From Sinomonas sp. ASV486 (GTDB lineage: Bacteria > Actinomycetota > Actinomycetes > Actinomycetales > Micrococcaceae): a stretch of DNA of 64,000 bases. A program made the position numbers and the translations under genes. Shown here one piece after another: positions 28,626 through 37,330 of this stretch; positions within the stretch are counted from its first letter, which is position 1, and every line of letters starts with the position of its first letter. The notes under the pieces were generated by a model. It was not told the DNA's origin. It searched no databases and saw nothing but the letters and a program-made list of their open reading frames with translations. The stretch covers positions 282,921 to 346,920 of the forward strand of contig NZ_JAVFJK010000004.1 of NCBI RefSeq assembly GCF_030908215.1, written 5' to 3'.

Positions 28626-29275
28626 CGCGGCTCCTCGAGCTCCCGCGCGGCCGAGACGAAGGCCCGCGCCCGCTCGGCGAGCCCGTCCGCGCTTCCGCCG
28701 CGGGCGCCGTTGCCCACGAGGGGACCCCCGGCGCCGATCCCGAGCGCACCTGCGGCGACGTACTGGGGCAGCTGCTCGAGGCCCATCCCGCCCACGGCGA
28801 GGAACGGGATGTCCGGGAACGGCTCGGTGAGCGCCTTGAGGTAGCCGGGGCCCACAGCGGAGGCGGGGAAGAGCTTGACCGCCGCGGCGCCCTGCCGCCA
28901 CGCCTCATAGGACTCGGTTGCGGTGAACGCGCCCGCGAGGACGGGAACACCCAGCCCGGCGGCGTAGGGGACCGCCTCGGTCACCGCCGGCGTCACGATG
29001 AACGTCGCCCCCGCGGCAATTACTGCGTCGACGTCCTCGAGCGTGAGCACGGTGCCCGCACCGAGGTACGAGCCCGCCGGGACGTCGGGGACGACGGACG
29101 CGATCGCGTCGAGCGTGCCCGGCGTCGTGAGCGCGATCTCGACGAGCCGTATGCCCTCGCGGAAGAGGATCCGCGCGGCGTCGGCGGCGTGCTCTGCGGA
29201 ATCCCCGCGGATGACGGCGACCACGCGGCTCGCGCGGATCACGTCGAGGAGGGTGGGGGTATCGAGGGTGCTCAT
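28622..29275 (-). CDS. 2-keto-3-deoxy-6-phosphogluconate/galactonate aldolase
   Basis: Protein of 217 residues, class I KDPG-type aldolase. The Schiff-base lysine is K134 in AAVKLFPAS and the catalytic glutamate is E46 in LVEIALTTPG; GAGTVLTLEDVDAVIAAGATFIV and FLAVGGMGLEQLPQYVAAGALGIG match the fold. It splits KDPG or KDPGal to pyruvate and glyceraldehyde 3-phosphate. Its place after dgoD suggests DgoA, but one enzyme could serve both sugars; I therefore give no symbol. ATG at 29275 has GGAAAGG five bases upstream. Confidence 0.87.
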   Translation of the reverse strand: MSTLDTPTLLDVIRASRVVAVIRGDSAEHAADAARILFREGIRLVEIALTTPGTLDAIASVVPDVPAGSYLGAGTVLTLEDVDAVIAAGATFIVTPAVTEAVPYAAGLGVPVLAGAFTATESYEAWRQGAAAVKLFPASAVGPGYLKALTEPFPDIPFLAVGGMGLEQLPQYVAAGALGIGAGGPLVGNGARGGSADGLAERARAFVSAARELEEPR

Positions 29276-29300
29276 GGGTGCCTTTCCATTGCCGAGCTGG

Positions 29301-30446
29301 TCACCATTCCGCGAACGATCCATCCGGGTGCCGCCACACGGGCCCGCGCCAGCCATGGCCTCGCCGGTCGGCGTCCCGGACGGCCGCCTCGTCCACCTCG
29401 ATGCCGAGGCCCGGACCCGTGAGCCGCTCGATGGAGCCGTCCACGAACGCCAGAGGCTCCTTGTCCACCACATAGTCCAGCACTTCGGCGCCATGGTTGT
29501 AATGGATGCCGATGCTCTGTTCCTGGATCAGGTAATTGGGGGTCGCAAAGCCCACCTGCAGGCAGGCCGCGAGCGCGAGGGGCCCGAGGGGGCAGTGCGG
29601 GGCAAGCTGGACGTCGAAGGTCTCGGCGAGCGCGGCGATCTTGCGGACCTCCGTAATGCCTCCCGCGTGGCTGAGATCCGGCTGTGCGACGGCGATGCCT
29701 GCCTGCAGGACGGGCAGGAACTCCTGGCGGGAATAGAGTCGTTCGCCCGTCGCGATGGGGATCGCGGTGGACTCGGCGATCCTTCCGATGAGGTGCGAGT
29801 TCTCCGGGGCCACTGGCTCCTCGAGGAAGAACGGGTGCAGGTCCGCCAGGAGCGAGGCCGCGCGTCGCGCCGTCGCGAGCGTGAATCTGCCGTGGAAGTC
29901 CACGGCGACGTCGCGGTCGGGGCCGAGCACCTCGCGCGCCGCGGCGACACGGCGCACGACGCCGTCGAGCTCGCCGGCGCTGCCGTTGGCGGACATGCGC
30001 CCGGACGCGTTCATCTTGACCGCGGTGAGCCCCACCTCGAGCTGGGCCACGATCGCGTCGGCGACCTCGTTCGGCTCGTCGCCGCCGACCCAGCCGTACA
30101 CGCGGATGCGATCACGCACCGGCCCCCCGAGAAGCTGGTGGACGGGCGCACCGAAGTGCTTGCCCGCGATATCCCACAGCCCCTGGTCGAGGCCGGCCAC
30201 GGCGCTCGCGAGGATCGGGCCGCCCCGGTAGAACGATCCCTTCGTGAGGACCTGCCAGTGGTCCTCGATGCGCAGCGGGTCCCGCCCGACCAGGAGCTCG
30301 GAGAGCTGGCCGACGGCGGTGCGCACCGTCTCGGAGCGGCCCTCGCACGTGGCTTCGCCCCACCCCACGATGCCCGTGTCGGTCTCGATCCGGACGAAGA
30401 GCCACCGCGGTGGGACGAGGAACGTCTCGATCCGTTCGATCTTCAC
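29301..30446 (-). CDS. dgoD: D-galactonate dehydratase (enolase superfamily)
   Basis: Protein of 381 residues, co-linear with E. coli DgoD: PPRWLFVRIETDTGIVGWGE, SFYRGGPILASAVAGLDQGLWD, VDFHGRFTLA, FLEEPVAPEN, ATGERLYSR, QPDLSHAGGITE, LAPHCPLGPLALAACLQ and the closing WRHPDGSFAEW. The metal ligands D, E and E and the catalytic His in APHCPLGP are in place. It dehydrates D-galactonate to 2-keto-3-deoxygalactonate. The GTG start is 3 bases after the permease stop. Close paralogues with other substrates exist, so specificity is likely rather than certain. Confidence 0.88.
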   Translation of the reverse strand: MKIERIETFLVPPRWLFVRIETDTGIVGWGEATCEGRSETVRTAVGQLSELLVGRDPLRIEDHWQVLTKGSFYRGGPILASAVAGLDQGLWDIAGKHFGAPVHQLLGGPVRDRIRVYGWVGGDEPNEVADAIVAQLEVGLTAVKMNASGRMSANGSAGELDGVVRRVAAAREVLGPDRDVAVDFHGRFTLATARRAASLLADLHPFFLEEPVAPENSHLIGRIAESTAIPIATGERLYSRQEFLPVLQAGIAVAQPDLSHAGGITEVRKIAALAETFDVQLAPHCPLGPLALAACLQVGFATPNYLIQEQSIGIHYNHGAEVLDYVVDKEPLAFVDGSIERLTGPGLGIEVDEAAVRDADRRGHGWRGPVWRHPDGSFAEW

Positions 30447-30449
30447 GCG

Positions 30450-31322
30450 TCAGCCCTTCGTCGCACCGGCGGTGAGACCCGAGACGATGTAGCGCTGCGC
30501 GAAGAGCGCAACGACCATGATCGGCAGCGTCACGACCGTCGCCGCGGCCATGAGCCCGCCCCAGTCGATACTCGCATAGGAGACGAAGTCGAAGATCGCC
30601 ACCGGCAGGGTCTTCGTCTTCGAGCCCGAGAGCACGAGCGCGAACATGAAGTTGTTCCACGAGAAGATGAAGGCGAGGATGCCCGCCGTCGCCATGCCCG
30701 CCACTGAGAGCGGGAGGGTGATCCTCCGGAACGCCCCGATCGGCGTCAGCCCGTCCACCTGGGCCGATTCCTCGAGTTCGAGCGGCATCGAGTCGAAGTA
30801 GCCCATCATGATGTACACGATGAGCGGCAGGGCCACGAACATGTGGCTCAGGATGAGCACCTCGAACCCGCCCACCATGCGCAGGTTGGAGAACACGTAG
30901 TACCACGGCACGAGCAGCGAGACACCCGGGATCACGCGGGCCATGAGCACCACGAGTGCCGAGCGGTGCATCGTGAACCTGCTCATCGAGTACGCGGCGG
31001 GGACGCCGAGGACGAGGGAGAGCAGGGTCGAGACGAACGCGACCCAGAAGCTGTTCACCACGAACACGAAGTAGTTGTTCCGGGTGAGGACGTTGACGTA
31101 GTTCTCGAACGTCGGGGCGAACATGAACGACTTGGACGGGTCGTAGATGTCCACGTTGGTCTTGAGCGAGGCCAGGACCATCCAGATCAGCGGCAGCAGC
31201 AGCGCGACCACCGTGACCACGAGGGCCACCGTCCGGAAGGCCGGGTACGCGCGGGTCGAGAGCGGCCGACGGCGTGTGGCGGGCCGGGCGTCCGCGGCGG
31301 GGAGCGGCGTCGTGCGCGCCAT
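30450..31322 (-). CDS. CUT1 ABC transporter permease (MalG type) of the dgo-like operon
   Basis: Protein of 290 residues with six membrane segments and EAA loop EESAQVDGLTPIGAFRRITLPL. C terminus YIVSGLTAGATKG is typical of MalG-type subunits. One base separates its ATG from the stop of the MalF-type gene. With that subunit and the lipoprotein it forms an importer, presumably for a galactonate-containing or galactonate-yielding glycoside. No ATPase is encoded nearby. Confidence 0.86.
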   Translation of the reverse strand: MARTTPLPAADARPATRRRPLSTRAYPAFRTVALVVTVVALLLPLIWMVLASLKTNVDIYDPSKSFMFAPTFENYVNVLTRNNYFVFVVNSFWVAFVSTLLSLVLGVPAAYSMSRFTMHRSALVVLMARVIPGVSLLVPWYYVFSNLRMVGGFEVLILSHMFVALPLIVYIMMGYFDSMPLELEESAQVDGLTPIGAFRRITLPLSVAGMATAGILAFIFSWNNFMFALVLSGSKTKTLPVAIFDFVSYASIDWGGLMAAATVVTLPIMVVALFAQRYIVSGLTAGATKG

Positions 31323-31323
31323 C

Positions 31324-32277
31324 TCAGGCCTCCTTCTTCTTGTTCCTGCGGCCCGTCAGCGCCCACATGACGCCGATGATGAGCAGGAAGAACAGGATCA
31401 GCACGGTCGAGGAGACACCGTACTGGTTGTAGTCGAACGAGAGACCGTAGGCGTAGACGTTGAGGGTCTCGACCTCGTTGAACGAGCCGCCGCCCTTGCC
31501 CTTGGTCGCGTAGAGGATGTCGAAGGTCTTGAGCGCGTCGATGCCCCGCAGGAGGATCGCGACGATCACGGTGGGCATCATGAGCGGGAGCGTGACGAAC
31601 CAGAAGCGCTGCCACGTGCTCGCGCCGTCGATCTTCGCGGCCTCCTGCGGCTCCTCGGAGAGCGAGGTGAGGCCGGCGAGGAGGATGAGCGCGACCATCG
31701 GCGTCCATTGCCACACGTCGATGAACATCGTGGTCCACAGCGCCGTCTCCTGGCCCGCGAGCCACGGCTGGGGCGGGATGCCGAACCAGCCGATCACCTG
31801 GTTCGCGAACCCGATGTTGGGATCGAAGATGAGCCGCCACATCATGCCCACGGCCACCGGGGTGGCGACGAGCGGGAGCAGCACGGCGACGCGGACCCAG
31901 CGCTCTCCCTTGAAGGGGCGCCACAGCAGGAGCGCGATGCACATGCCGAAGACCACCTCGAACACAAGGACGACGCCGGTGAACAGCACCGTGCGCCCCA
32001 CGGCCGGCCAGAACCGCGTGGTATCCGTCAGGACGGTCGCGTAGTTCTGCAGCCCGATGAACTTGGCGGCGGCGCGGACCGAGCCGTGCGAGTCGGTGAG
32101 GGAAAGCCAGGCGGTCCACACGAGCGGGAAGATGATGAGGACCGCGACGAAGATCATGGCGGGGGCCGCGAAGAGCCACTTGCGGTGGCGGTTGGCCCAC
32201 GCGGAGAAGGCCGAGGTGGGCTTGGGCCGCGGCGCCGCTGCCTGCGCGCTGGTCGGCTCGAGGGTGGTGGAAGTCAT
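31324..32277 (-). CDS. CUT1 ABC transporter permease (MalF type) of the dgo-like operon
   Basis: Protein of 317 residues with six membrane segments and EAA loop QEAAKIDGASTWQRFWFVTLPL. The C terminus ends in a charged cytoplasmic GRRNKKKEA. It is separated from the binding-protein gene by 138 bp containing a 10-bp perfect hairpin, which may reduce downstream expression relative to the binding protein, as is common in sugar importers. Confidence 0.86.
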   Translation of the reverse strand: MTSTTLEPTSAQAAAPRPKPTSAFSAWANRHRKWLFAAPAMIFVAVLIIFPLVWTAWLSLTDSHGSVRAAAKFIGLQNYATVLTDTTRFWPAVGRTVLFTGVVLVFEVVFGMCIALLLWRPFKGERWVRVAVLLPLVATPVAVGMMWRLIFDPNIGFANQVIGWFGIPPQPWLAGQETALWTTMFIDVWQWTPMVALILLAGLTSLSEEPQEAAKIDGASTWQRFWFVTLPLMMPTVIVAILLRGIDALKTFDILYATKGKGGGSFNEVETLNVYAYGLSFDYNQYGVSSTVLILFFLLIIGVMWALTGRRNKKKEA

Positions 32278-32356
32278 GGATTACCTCGCCAGAGGGACGG
32301 TCAGAGTGGGTAGGCCCCCGTTGGGCCTGGGGTGCCAGGGTGCGGGGTGGCGGGGG

Positions 32357-32390
32357 GCCGGGGCGCACGACGTCGGCCGCGCGCCCCGGC
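32357..32390 (-). terminator. hairpin between binding-protein and permease genes
   Basis: GCCGGGGCGC (32357-32366) and GCGCCCCGGC (32381-32390) form a perfect 10-bp stem with a 14-base loop starting ACGACG. It lies within the operon, so partial termination or 3'-end protection of the binding-protein mRNA is the likely role. Confidence 0.65.
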
Positions 32391-32415
32391 GGGGTGCCGT
32401 TGTGCTCTCGCCGGG

Positions 32416-33702
32416 CTACTTGTCCGTGCCGAGGAACGTCGAGAAGGCGGTCTGGGCGTCGTCGGCCGCCTTGCCCGAGTCGGCGCCGGTGATCGCTGAG
32501 ACGATCGGTGCGCCGACGATCTCGCGGGCCTTGCCCACCGTGATCACCTCGGGGCGGTCGTGGCCCACACCGTTCTGGGCGCTCACGGCAATGGCGTCGG
32601 CGAGGTCCTTCGGGTACGTGGACGTGCCCTCAGGGCTGGCCCACACGGACGTTCGGGCACCCGGCACGCCGGCCTTCTGCGCGGCGAGGGTCCGCTCCTT
32701 GGACGTGGCCCACTGCACGAACTTCCACGCGTTGTCCTTCTGCTTGGAGGCATCGTTGACGCCGAGCGCCCAGGATGGGATGTTGTACGGCTTCGAGCCC
32801 GCCGGGCCGGCGGGGAGCGGCGCAAATCCCACCTTGTCGGCGACCTTGGACTTCGCGGGGTCGGTGGCGTTCTTGTAGAGCGAGTCTGCCTCCGTGTAGA
32901 AGGCGGCCTTGCCCTGCGTGAAGATTGCCATGGCCTCGGGCCAGCTCATGTCCGTTGAGACGTTGGCCGGGCCGTTCTCTTTGATGAGGCCGCCGTAGAA
33001 CGCGTAGGCCTTCTTGGCGGCGTCCGTGTTGACCGAGGCCTTGCCGTCCTGGGTGAAGTCGCCGCCGTAGCTGTAGAGAAAGCTCGAGAACTGCGTGACG
33101 GCGGTGGACTTGCCGGTGCGGGCCACGAAGCCCGCGGTATCCGGGTTGGCTGCCTTGATCTTGGCGGCGGCTGCCTTGAGCTCGTCCATGGTCTTCGGCA
33201 CTGCGACGCCCGCCGACTGCAGGATGTCCTTGCGGTAGTAGAGGACCTCGCGCTCGGTGATGATCGGGACCCCCACCACCTTGCCGTCCGCCGTGGTGGC
33301 CTTGACCGGACCGGCCTGGAAGTCGCTCCAGTCCCACGAGGAGTCCTGCTTGACGTTGCCGGTCAGGTCCGCGAGGTACCCGTTCTTCGCGAACAGCTTG
33401 CCCTCCTGGAGCGGGCGGTACATCATCACGTCGATCTCGTCCGTGCCGGCGTTGAGCTTGACGTTGTACTGGTCCGAGAGCTGGTCCTCGCCCAGCTGCG
33501 TGAGCTCGACCTTGATGCCCGTCTGCTTCTCGAACTCCGGAATGGCGGCCTTGATCTGCTCGGTCCAGACGTGGTTGGCCAGCGTGACGCGCAGGGGCGC
33601 CGAACTGTCGCTTGCGCCGCTGCCGCCCGATCCGCACGCCGCGAGCCCGAGGCTCGCGACCGCGGCGACAGCGGCGACCTTGATGAACGATGGAACCTTC
33701 AT
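32416..33702 (-). CDS. sugar-binding lipoprotein of the dgo-like operon
   Basis: Protein of 428 residues. Signal MKVPSFIKVAAVAAVASLG with lipobox LAAC, cysteine 23, then an SBP_bac_1 fold (LRVTLANHVWTEQIKAAIP, EKQTGIKVELTQLGEDQL, MAIFTQGKAAFYTEADS). First gene of the operon binding protein-MalF-MalG-dgoD-aldolase-kdgK. ATG at 33702 has GGAG nine bases upstream and an 8-bp hairpin just before it in the leader. Controlled from the promoter shared with the divergent FadR-type gene. Confidence 0.86.
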   Translation of the reverse strand: MKVPSFIKVAAVAAVASLGLAACGSGGSGASDSSAPLRVTLANHVWTEQIKAAIPEFEKQTGIKVELTQLGEDQLSDQYNVKLNAGTDEIDVMMYRPLQEGKLFAKNGYLADLTGNVKQDSSWDWSDFQAGPVKATTADGKVVGVPIITEREVLYYRKDILQSAGVAVPKTMDELKAAAAKIKAANPDTAGFVARTGKSTAVTQFSSFLYSYGGDFTQDGKASVNTDAAKKAYAFYGGLIKENGPANVSTDMSWPEAMAIFTQGKAAFYTEADSLYKNATDPAKSKVADKVGFAPLPAGPAGSKPYNIPSWALGVNDASKQKDNAWKFVQWATSKERTLAAQKAGVPGARTSVWASPEGTSTYPKDLADAIAVSAQNGVGHDRPEVITVGKAREIVGAPIVSAITGADSGKAADDAQTAFSTFLGTDK

Positions 33703-33720
33703 CGGTGATCTCCAATCTCT

Positions 33721-33740
33721 CGGACCGCTTCCGCGGTCCG
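33721..33740 (-). promoter_or_regulatory. leader hairpin before the dgo-like binding-protein gene
   Basis: CGGACCGC and GCGGTCCG form a perfect 8-bp stem around TTCC, ending 18 bases before the start codon and just ahead of the Shine-Dalgarno. It may stabilise the mRNA or modulate translation. Confidence 0.5.
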
Positions 33741-33775
33741 CGTCCGACGCCCCTTTACGTCGGATCCCAGCAGGG

Positions 33776-33828
33776 ACACTAAGCGATAAGTAGTACGTAT
33801 TCAAGAGTGGCTCGGGTCACAGTATGAT
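33776..33828. promoter_or_regulatory. divergent promoters with overlapping -35 hexamers
   Basis: Minus strand: -35 TTGAAT (33799-33804), 17 bp, -10 TAGTGT (33776-33781). Plus strand: -35 TTCAAG (33800-33805), 17 bp, -10 TATGAT (33823-33828). The two -35 boxes overlap almost completely. TAGTACGTA (33791-33799) inside the minus spacer is a near-palindrome and a candidate FadR-type operator. The plus promoter predicts a leaderless mRNA starting at ATG 33835. Confidence 0.72.
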
Positions 33829-33834
33829 CTCTCC

Positions 33835-34671
33835 ATGGGGCACGCACCGGAGCTGCAGGAGGACACGACGCACGACGGCGGCGACCCACCTTCCGCGTCC
33901 GTCGTGCCGGCCGCCGCGCTCGCCCCCGCCGCGGCGGAGCCCATGCCCGGCGGAGCATCGCGCCGCCACAGCGAGATCCTCGAGACGCTCGGCGGGCAGA
34001 TCTGCTCGGGCGAGCTCCCGCCGTCGTGCGTCCTGAACACCGACGAGCTCGAGGCGAGGTTCGCGGTCTCCCGGACGCTCGTGCGGGAGGTGCTGCGGGT
34101 CCTCGCCACGATGGGCCTCGTCGAGGCGCGACGACGCGTCGGCACGGTGGTGCTCCCGGAATCGCGGTGGGACGCGTTCAATCCGCAGGTGATCCGGTGG
34201 AAGCTCGCCTCCCCGGCGCGCCTCACGCAGCTGCGCGAGCTGACAGAGCTGCGCAACGCCGTCGAGCCCCTTGCGGCGATGTTGGCCGCCGAGCGGGCCG
34301 ATACCGCCGAGCGCGCCGAGATCGTGCGTCTCGCGGCGGCCATGTGGGCGGCAGGCAAGACCGGGCGCCAGCAGGAGTTCCTCGCACTCGACATCGAGTT
34401 CCACCACGCGGTGCTGGCCGGGAGCAGGAACCAGATGATCGCCACGCTCCACCAGATCACCCAGGAAGTGCTTGCGGGACGCGTCCAGTACGGCCTCATG
34501 CCGCAGCTGCCCGACCACGCGGCGCTCGAGTGGCACATGGACGTTGCGGTCGCGATCCAGCACGGCGACGGCCGGGCCGCGCGGGCGGCGATGGAGAAGA
34601 TCGTGGAGCAGTCGTTCGTGGAGATGGCCCACATGTGGGACGCCCCCGGCGCGGCGCCGGGCACGCCTTAA
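33835..34671 (+). CDS. FadR-subfamily GntR regulator (DgoR-like)
   Basis: Protein of 278 residues. An unusual Ala/Pro-rich N-terminal tail of about 40 residues precedes the winged HTH ([41 protein letters not shown]). The C-terminal FCD domain has the metal/ligand His and Asp pattern ([29 protein letters not shown]). FadR-type regulators adjacent to galactonate genes (DgoR) repress them and respond to the substrate; that role is inferred. Divergent from and overlapping in promoter with the dgo-like operon. Confidence 0.85.
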   Translation: MGHAPELQEDTTHDGGDPPSASVVPAAALAPAAAEPMPGGASRRHSEILETLGGQICSGELPPSCVLNTDELEARFAVSRTLVREVLRVLATMGLVEARRRVGTVVLPESRWDAFNPQVIRWKLASPARLTQLRELTELRNAVEPLAAMLAAERADTAERAEIVRLAAAMWAAGKTGRQQEFLALDIEFHHAVLAGSRNQMIATLHQITQEVLAGRVQYGLMPQLPDHAALEWHMDVAVAIQHGDGRAARAAMEKIVEQSFVEMAHMWDAPGAAPGTP

Positions 34672-34700
34672 CCGAAACCCGTCTGCATTACGCTAGCCCC

Positions 34701-35546
34701 ATGCGCGAACTCCAGGCGAAGATCATCGAGGAGATGGGCGTCAAGCCCGAGATCGACCCGGCGGCAGAGGTCGCTGCCCGCGTCGACTTCCTCAAGGACT
34801 ACCTCAAGGCGACCGGCGCGAAGGGCTTCGTGCTCGGCATCAGCGGCGGACTCGATTCCTCCCTCGCGGGGCGCCTTGCGCAGCTCGCCGTCGAGTCCCT
34901 CGCCGAGGAAGGGACTGACGCCGACTTCGTGGCAGTCCGCCTCCCGTACGGGGTGCAGCACGATGAGGACGATGCGGTGGCCGCCCTCGAGTTCGTGCGG
35001 GCCAAGACCCAGTGGACGTTCAACATCAAGCCCGCTGTGGACGGCTTCCAGCAGGAGTACGCTGCGACCACCGGCGAGGATCTCAGCGACTTCAACCGCG
35101 GGAACATCAAGGCCCGCTCGCGGATGATCGCGCAGTACGCCCTCGCGGGACAGAGCTTCCTGCTCGTGATCGGCACCGACCACGGTGCAGAGTCCGTGAC
35201 GGGCTTCTTCACTAAGTACGGCGACGGAGGCGCGGACGTCCTGCCGCTGTTCGGGCTCGACAAGCGCCAGAACCGCCAGCTCCTCGCGCATCTCGGGGCT
35301 CCCGAGCGGATTTGGCAGAAGGTTCCGACGGCGGACCTGCTCGACCTCCAGCCCGGACGCACCGACGAGCACGAACTCGGGATCACGTACGAGGACATCG
35401 ACGACTACCTCGAGGGCAAGGATGTCTCGGACTCCGTCGCAGAGGCCATCGAGAAGCGGTATCTCGTGACCCGCCACAAGCGCGCCACGCCGGTGACGAT
35501 CTTCGACACGTGGTGGCGCGAGGGTGCCGACGCCTGGTCGCGGTAG
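34701..35546 (+). CDS. nadE: NH3-dependent NAD+ synthetase
   Basis: Protein of 281 residues. PP-loop [11 protein letters not shown] near 49, [52 protein letters not shown]-type [15 protein letters not shown], and [17 protein letters not shown]. No N-terminal glutaminase domain, so ammonia is the nitrogen donor. It converts deamido-NAD+ to NAD+. The ATG at 34701 is six bases after TACGCT (34689-34694) and lacks a Shine-Dalgarno, suggesting a leaderless transcript. Unrelated to the flanking sugar genes. Confidence 0.93.
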   Translation: MRELQAKIIEEMGVKPEIDPAAEVAARVDFLKDYLKATGAKGFVLGISGGLDSSLAGRLAQLAVESLAEEGTDADFVAVRLPYGVQHDEDDAVAALEFVRAKTQWTFNIKPAVDGFQQEYAATTGEDLSDFNRGNIKARSRMIAQYALAGQSFLLVIGTDHGAESVTGFFTKYGDGGADVLPLFGLDKRQNRQLLAHLGAPERIWQKVPTADLLDLQPGRTDEHELGITYEDIDDYLEGKDVSDSVAEAIEKRYLVTRHKRATPVTIFDTWWREGADAWSR

Positions 35547-35611
35547 GCCCCACGCGGCGTCGGGCGGCAGGCCGGTGTCGGCCTCCCGGCAGGATTGATA
35601 GCGTGGGCACC

Positions 35612-36424
35612 GTGAAGCTTGCTACCTGGAACGTGAACTCCCTCCGCGCCCGCGCCGACCGTGTTGAGAGCTGGCTCCTGCGCAGCGACGTTGACGTGCT
35701 CGCGATCCAGGAGACCAAGTGCAAGGACGAGAACTTCCCGTGGGAGCTCTTCGAGCGCAACGGGTACGAGGTGGCGCACTTCGGGCTGAACCAGTGGAAC
35801 GGCGTCGCGATCGCTTCCCGAGTGGGACTTGATGACGTTGAGCGCACCTTCCCTGACCAGCCCTCGTTCGGCAAGAACGGCGACAACGCCGCCCAGGAGG
35901 CCCGCGCGATAGCTGCGACATGCGCGGGAGTGCGCGTGTGGAGCCTCTACGTCCCCAACGGCCGCGCCCTCAACGATGAGCACATGCCTTACAAGCTCGA
36001 GTGGCTCAAGGTCCTCAACGGCCACGCCGCCGAGTGGCTCGCCGGTGCCCCTGAGGCGCAGATTGCGCTCGTGGGCGACTGGAACATCGCGCCGCAGGAC
36101 GACGACGTGTGGGACATCGACTACTTCCGACGCGAGCAGCTCACCCACGTGAGCGAGCCCGAGCGGGACGCGTTCCGCGCGTTCGGGGACTCGGGGTACG
36201 CCGACATCGTGCGCCCCTACGCCCCCGGTCCGGGCGTCTACACCTACTGGGATTACACCCAGCTGCGCTTCCCCAGGAAAGAGGGCATGCGCATCGACTT
36301 CGTGCTGGCCTCCCCCGCACTCGCCGCGCGGGCAACGGGCGCCCTCATCGACCGCGAGGAGCGCAAGGGCAAGGGCGCCTCGGACCACGCGCCCGTCATC
36401 GTGGACCTGGCAGACACGCCGTGA
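35612..36424 (+). CDS. xthA: exodeoxyribonuclease III family AP endonuclease
   Basis: Protein of 270 residues. ATWNVNSLRAR (catalytic Asn7), AIQETKCKDENF (metal Glu34), VPNGRAL, VGDWNIAP (Asp and Asn), MRIDFVLAS and the C-terminal GASDHAPVIVDL with the catalytic His. It cleaves at abasic sites and degrades 3' ends in base-excision repair. I chose GTG 35612, which gives the usual family N terminus and lies 7 bases after TAGCGT (35599-35604); GTG at 35603 in frame is an alternative. A GTGT-loop hairpin (about 35571-35586) separates it from nadE. Confidence 0.92.
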   Translation: MKLATWNVNSLRARADRVESWLLRSDVDVLAIQETKCKDENFPWELFERNGYEVAHFGLNQWNGVAIASRVGLDDVERTFPDQPSFGKNGDNAAQEARAIAATCAGVRVWSLYVPNGRALNDEHMPYKLEWLKVLNGHAAEWLAGAPEAQIALVGDWNIAPQDDDVWDIDYFRREQLTHVSEPERDAFRAFGDSGYADIVRPYAPGPGVYTYWDYTQLRFPRKEGMRIDFVLASPALAARATGALIDREERKGKGASDHAPVIVDLADTP

Positions 36425-36461
36425 CCCCCGCGCTTCCCCCACCATCCCGGAGCGGGTCGGG

Positions 36462-37295
36462 ATGAGCGCCGGGCACCGCCGCACGGGACGCCCGCTCGCA
36501 TCGCGGCTGCGCGTCTACGAGCCCCTGTCTGCGTTCACCGCCGAGGCGCGGGCGCGGATCGAGCAGGGGCTCACGGAGAACGGGCGCGAGGACCTCGAGA
36601 AAGCCGAGTCCGACGACACGCTGCGCCGCATCGTCAGCGCATCCGGTGACCCGTTCCCTGACGGCAGTGCCGAATTCACCCGCACCCTCACGGTGGACGG
36701 GCACACGCTCTACTGTCCGTCACAGCTCGTGCTCCGCTCGGGCCTCGCCGCCGAATCGGTGCTCACGACGGCCCCGGGTCCGCTCGCCTCGGTTCTCCTT
36801 CCGGAGATCGCGCGCGCCCGCCACCAGGAGCGGGTCGACCGTCTTGCCGAGGATCCCGGAACGCCGCGCATCAGCACGCGCGAGTCGCTCTGGGGGATCC
36901 CCTTCAGCTGGTTCGTGCTGTTCCACCAAGGCGACCCCACAGTGGTCGTCGAGGACAATGACCACGTGGTGACCGTCCGGATCACCGTCGGCTGGGCCAA
37001 GGCCATCAGCCGGGCCCGCTTCGCAGTGGCGAATCTGGCCCTCGCGGCCCCCGAGATGAACCTGCTCGACGAGCTCACGTCTCTCACAGAGTGGCTCGAG
37101 GAGTTCCACCCCGATTCCGTGATCGAGCTCGACTACGGCAAGGTCGCGGATCGGGTTTTCCCCGACGATTCGCCCAGTGACGTCCTCCTGGGTATCGAGT
37201 GCCTCGCCGAGGGGGACATGACCGGGGCGGCCGCCGCCTACCGGCGCCTCGCCTCCCGGTGGATCCCTATCCGCCAGCTGGCCCGCGCTTCCTAG
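36462..37295 (+). CDS. conserved hypothetical protein
   Basis: Protein of 277 residues with no membrane segment or signal peptide. I do not recognise a domain. Visible features: a basic N terminus (MSAGHRRTGRPLASRLRVYEP), a predicted mixed alpha/beta middle (DGHTLYCPSQLVLRSGLAAESVL), a beta-rich stretch (WFVLFHQGDPTVVVEDNDHVV) and a helical acidic C terminus ending WIPIRQLARAS. Codon use matches neighbours. ATG 36462 has no strong ribosome-binding site. It starts 37 bp after xthA and may be co-transcribed with it. Confidence 0.75.
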   Translation: MSAGHRRTGRPLASRLRVYEPLSAFTAEARARIEQGLTENGREDLEKAESDDTLRRIVSASGDPFPDGSAEFTRTLTVDGHTLYCPSQLVLRSGLAAESVLTTAPGPLASVLLPEIARARHQERVDRLAEDPGTPRISTRESLWGIPFSWFVLFHQGDPTVVVEDNDHVVTVRITVGWAKAISRARFAVANLALAAPEMNLLDELTSLTEWLEEFHPDSVIELDYGKVADRVFPDDSPSDVLLGIECLAEGDMTGAAAAYRRLASRWIPIRQLARAS

Positions 37296-37330
37296 GGCGC
37301 TGGGCAGGGCACCGGCAAGACGGGGCACCC

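Noticed and set aside
28622-29275. Assigning the aldolase firmly to DgoA or to Eda.
   Set aside because: Both share the same fold and catalytic residues; sequence by eye cannot separate specificity.
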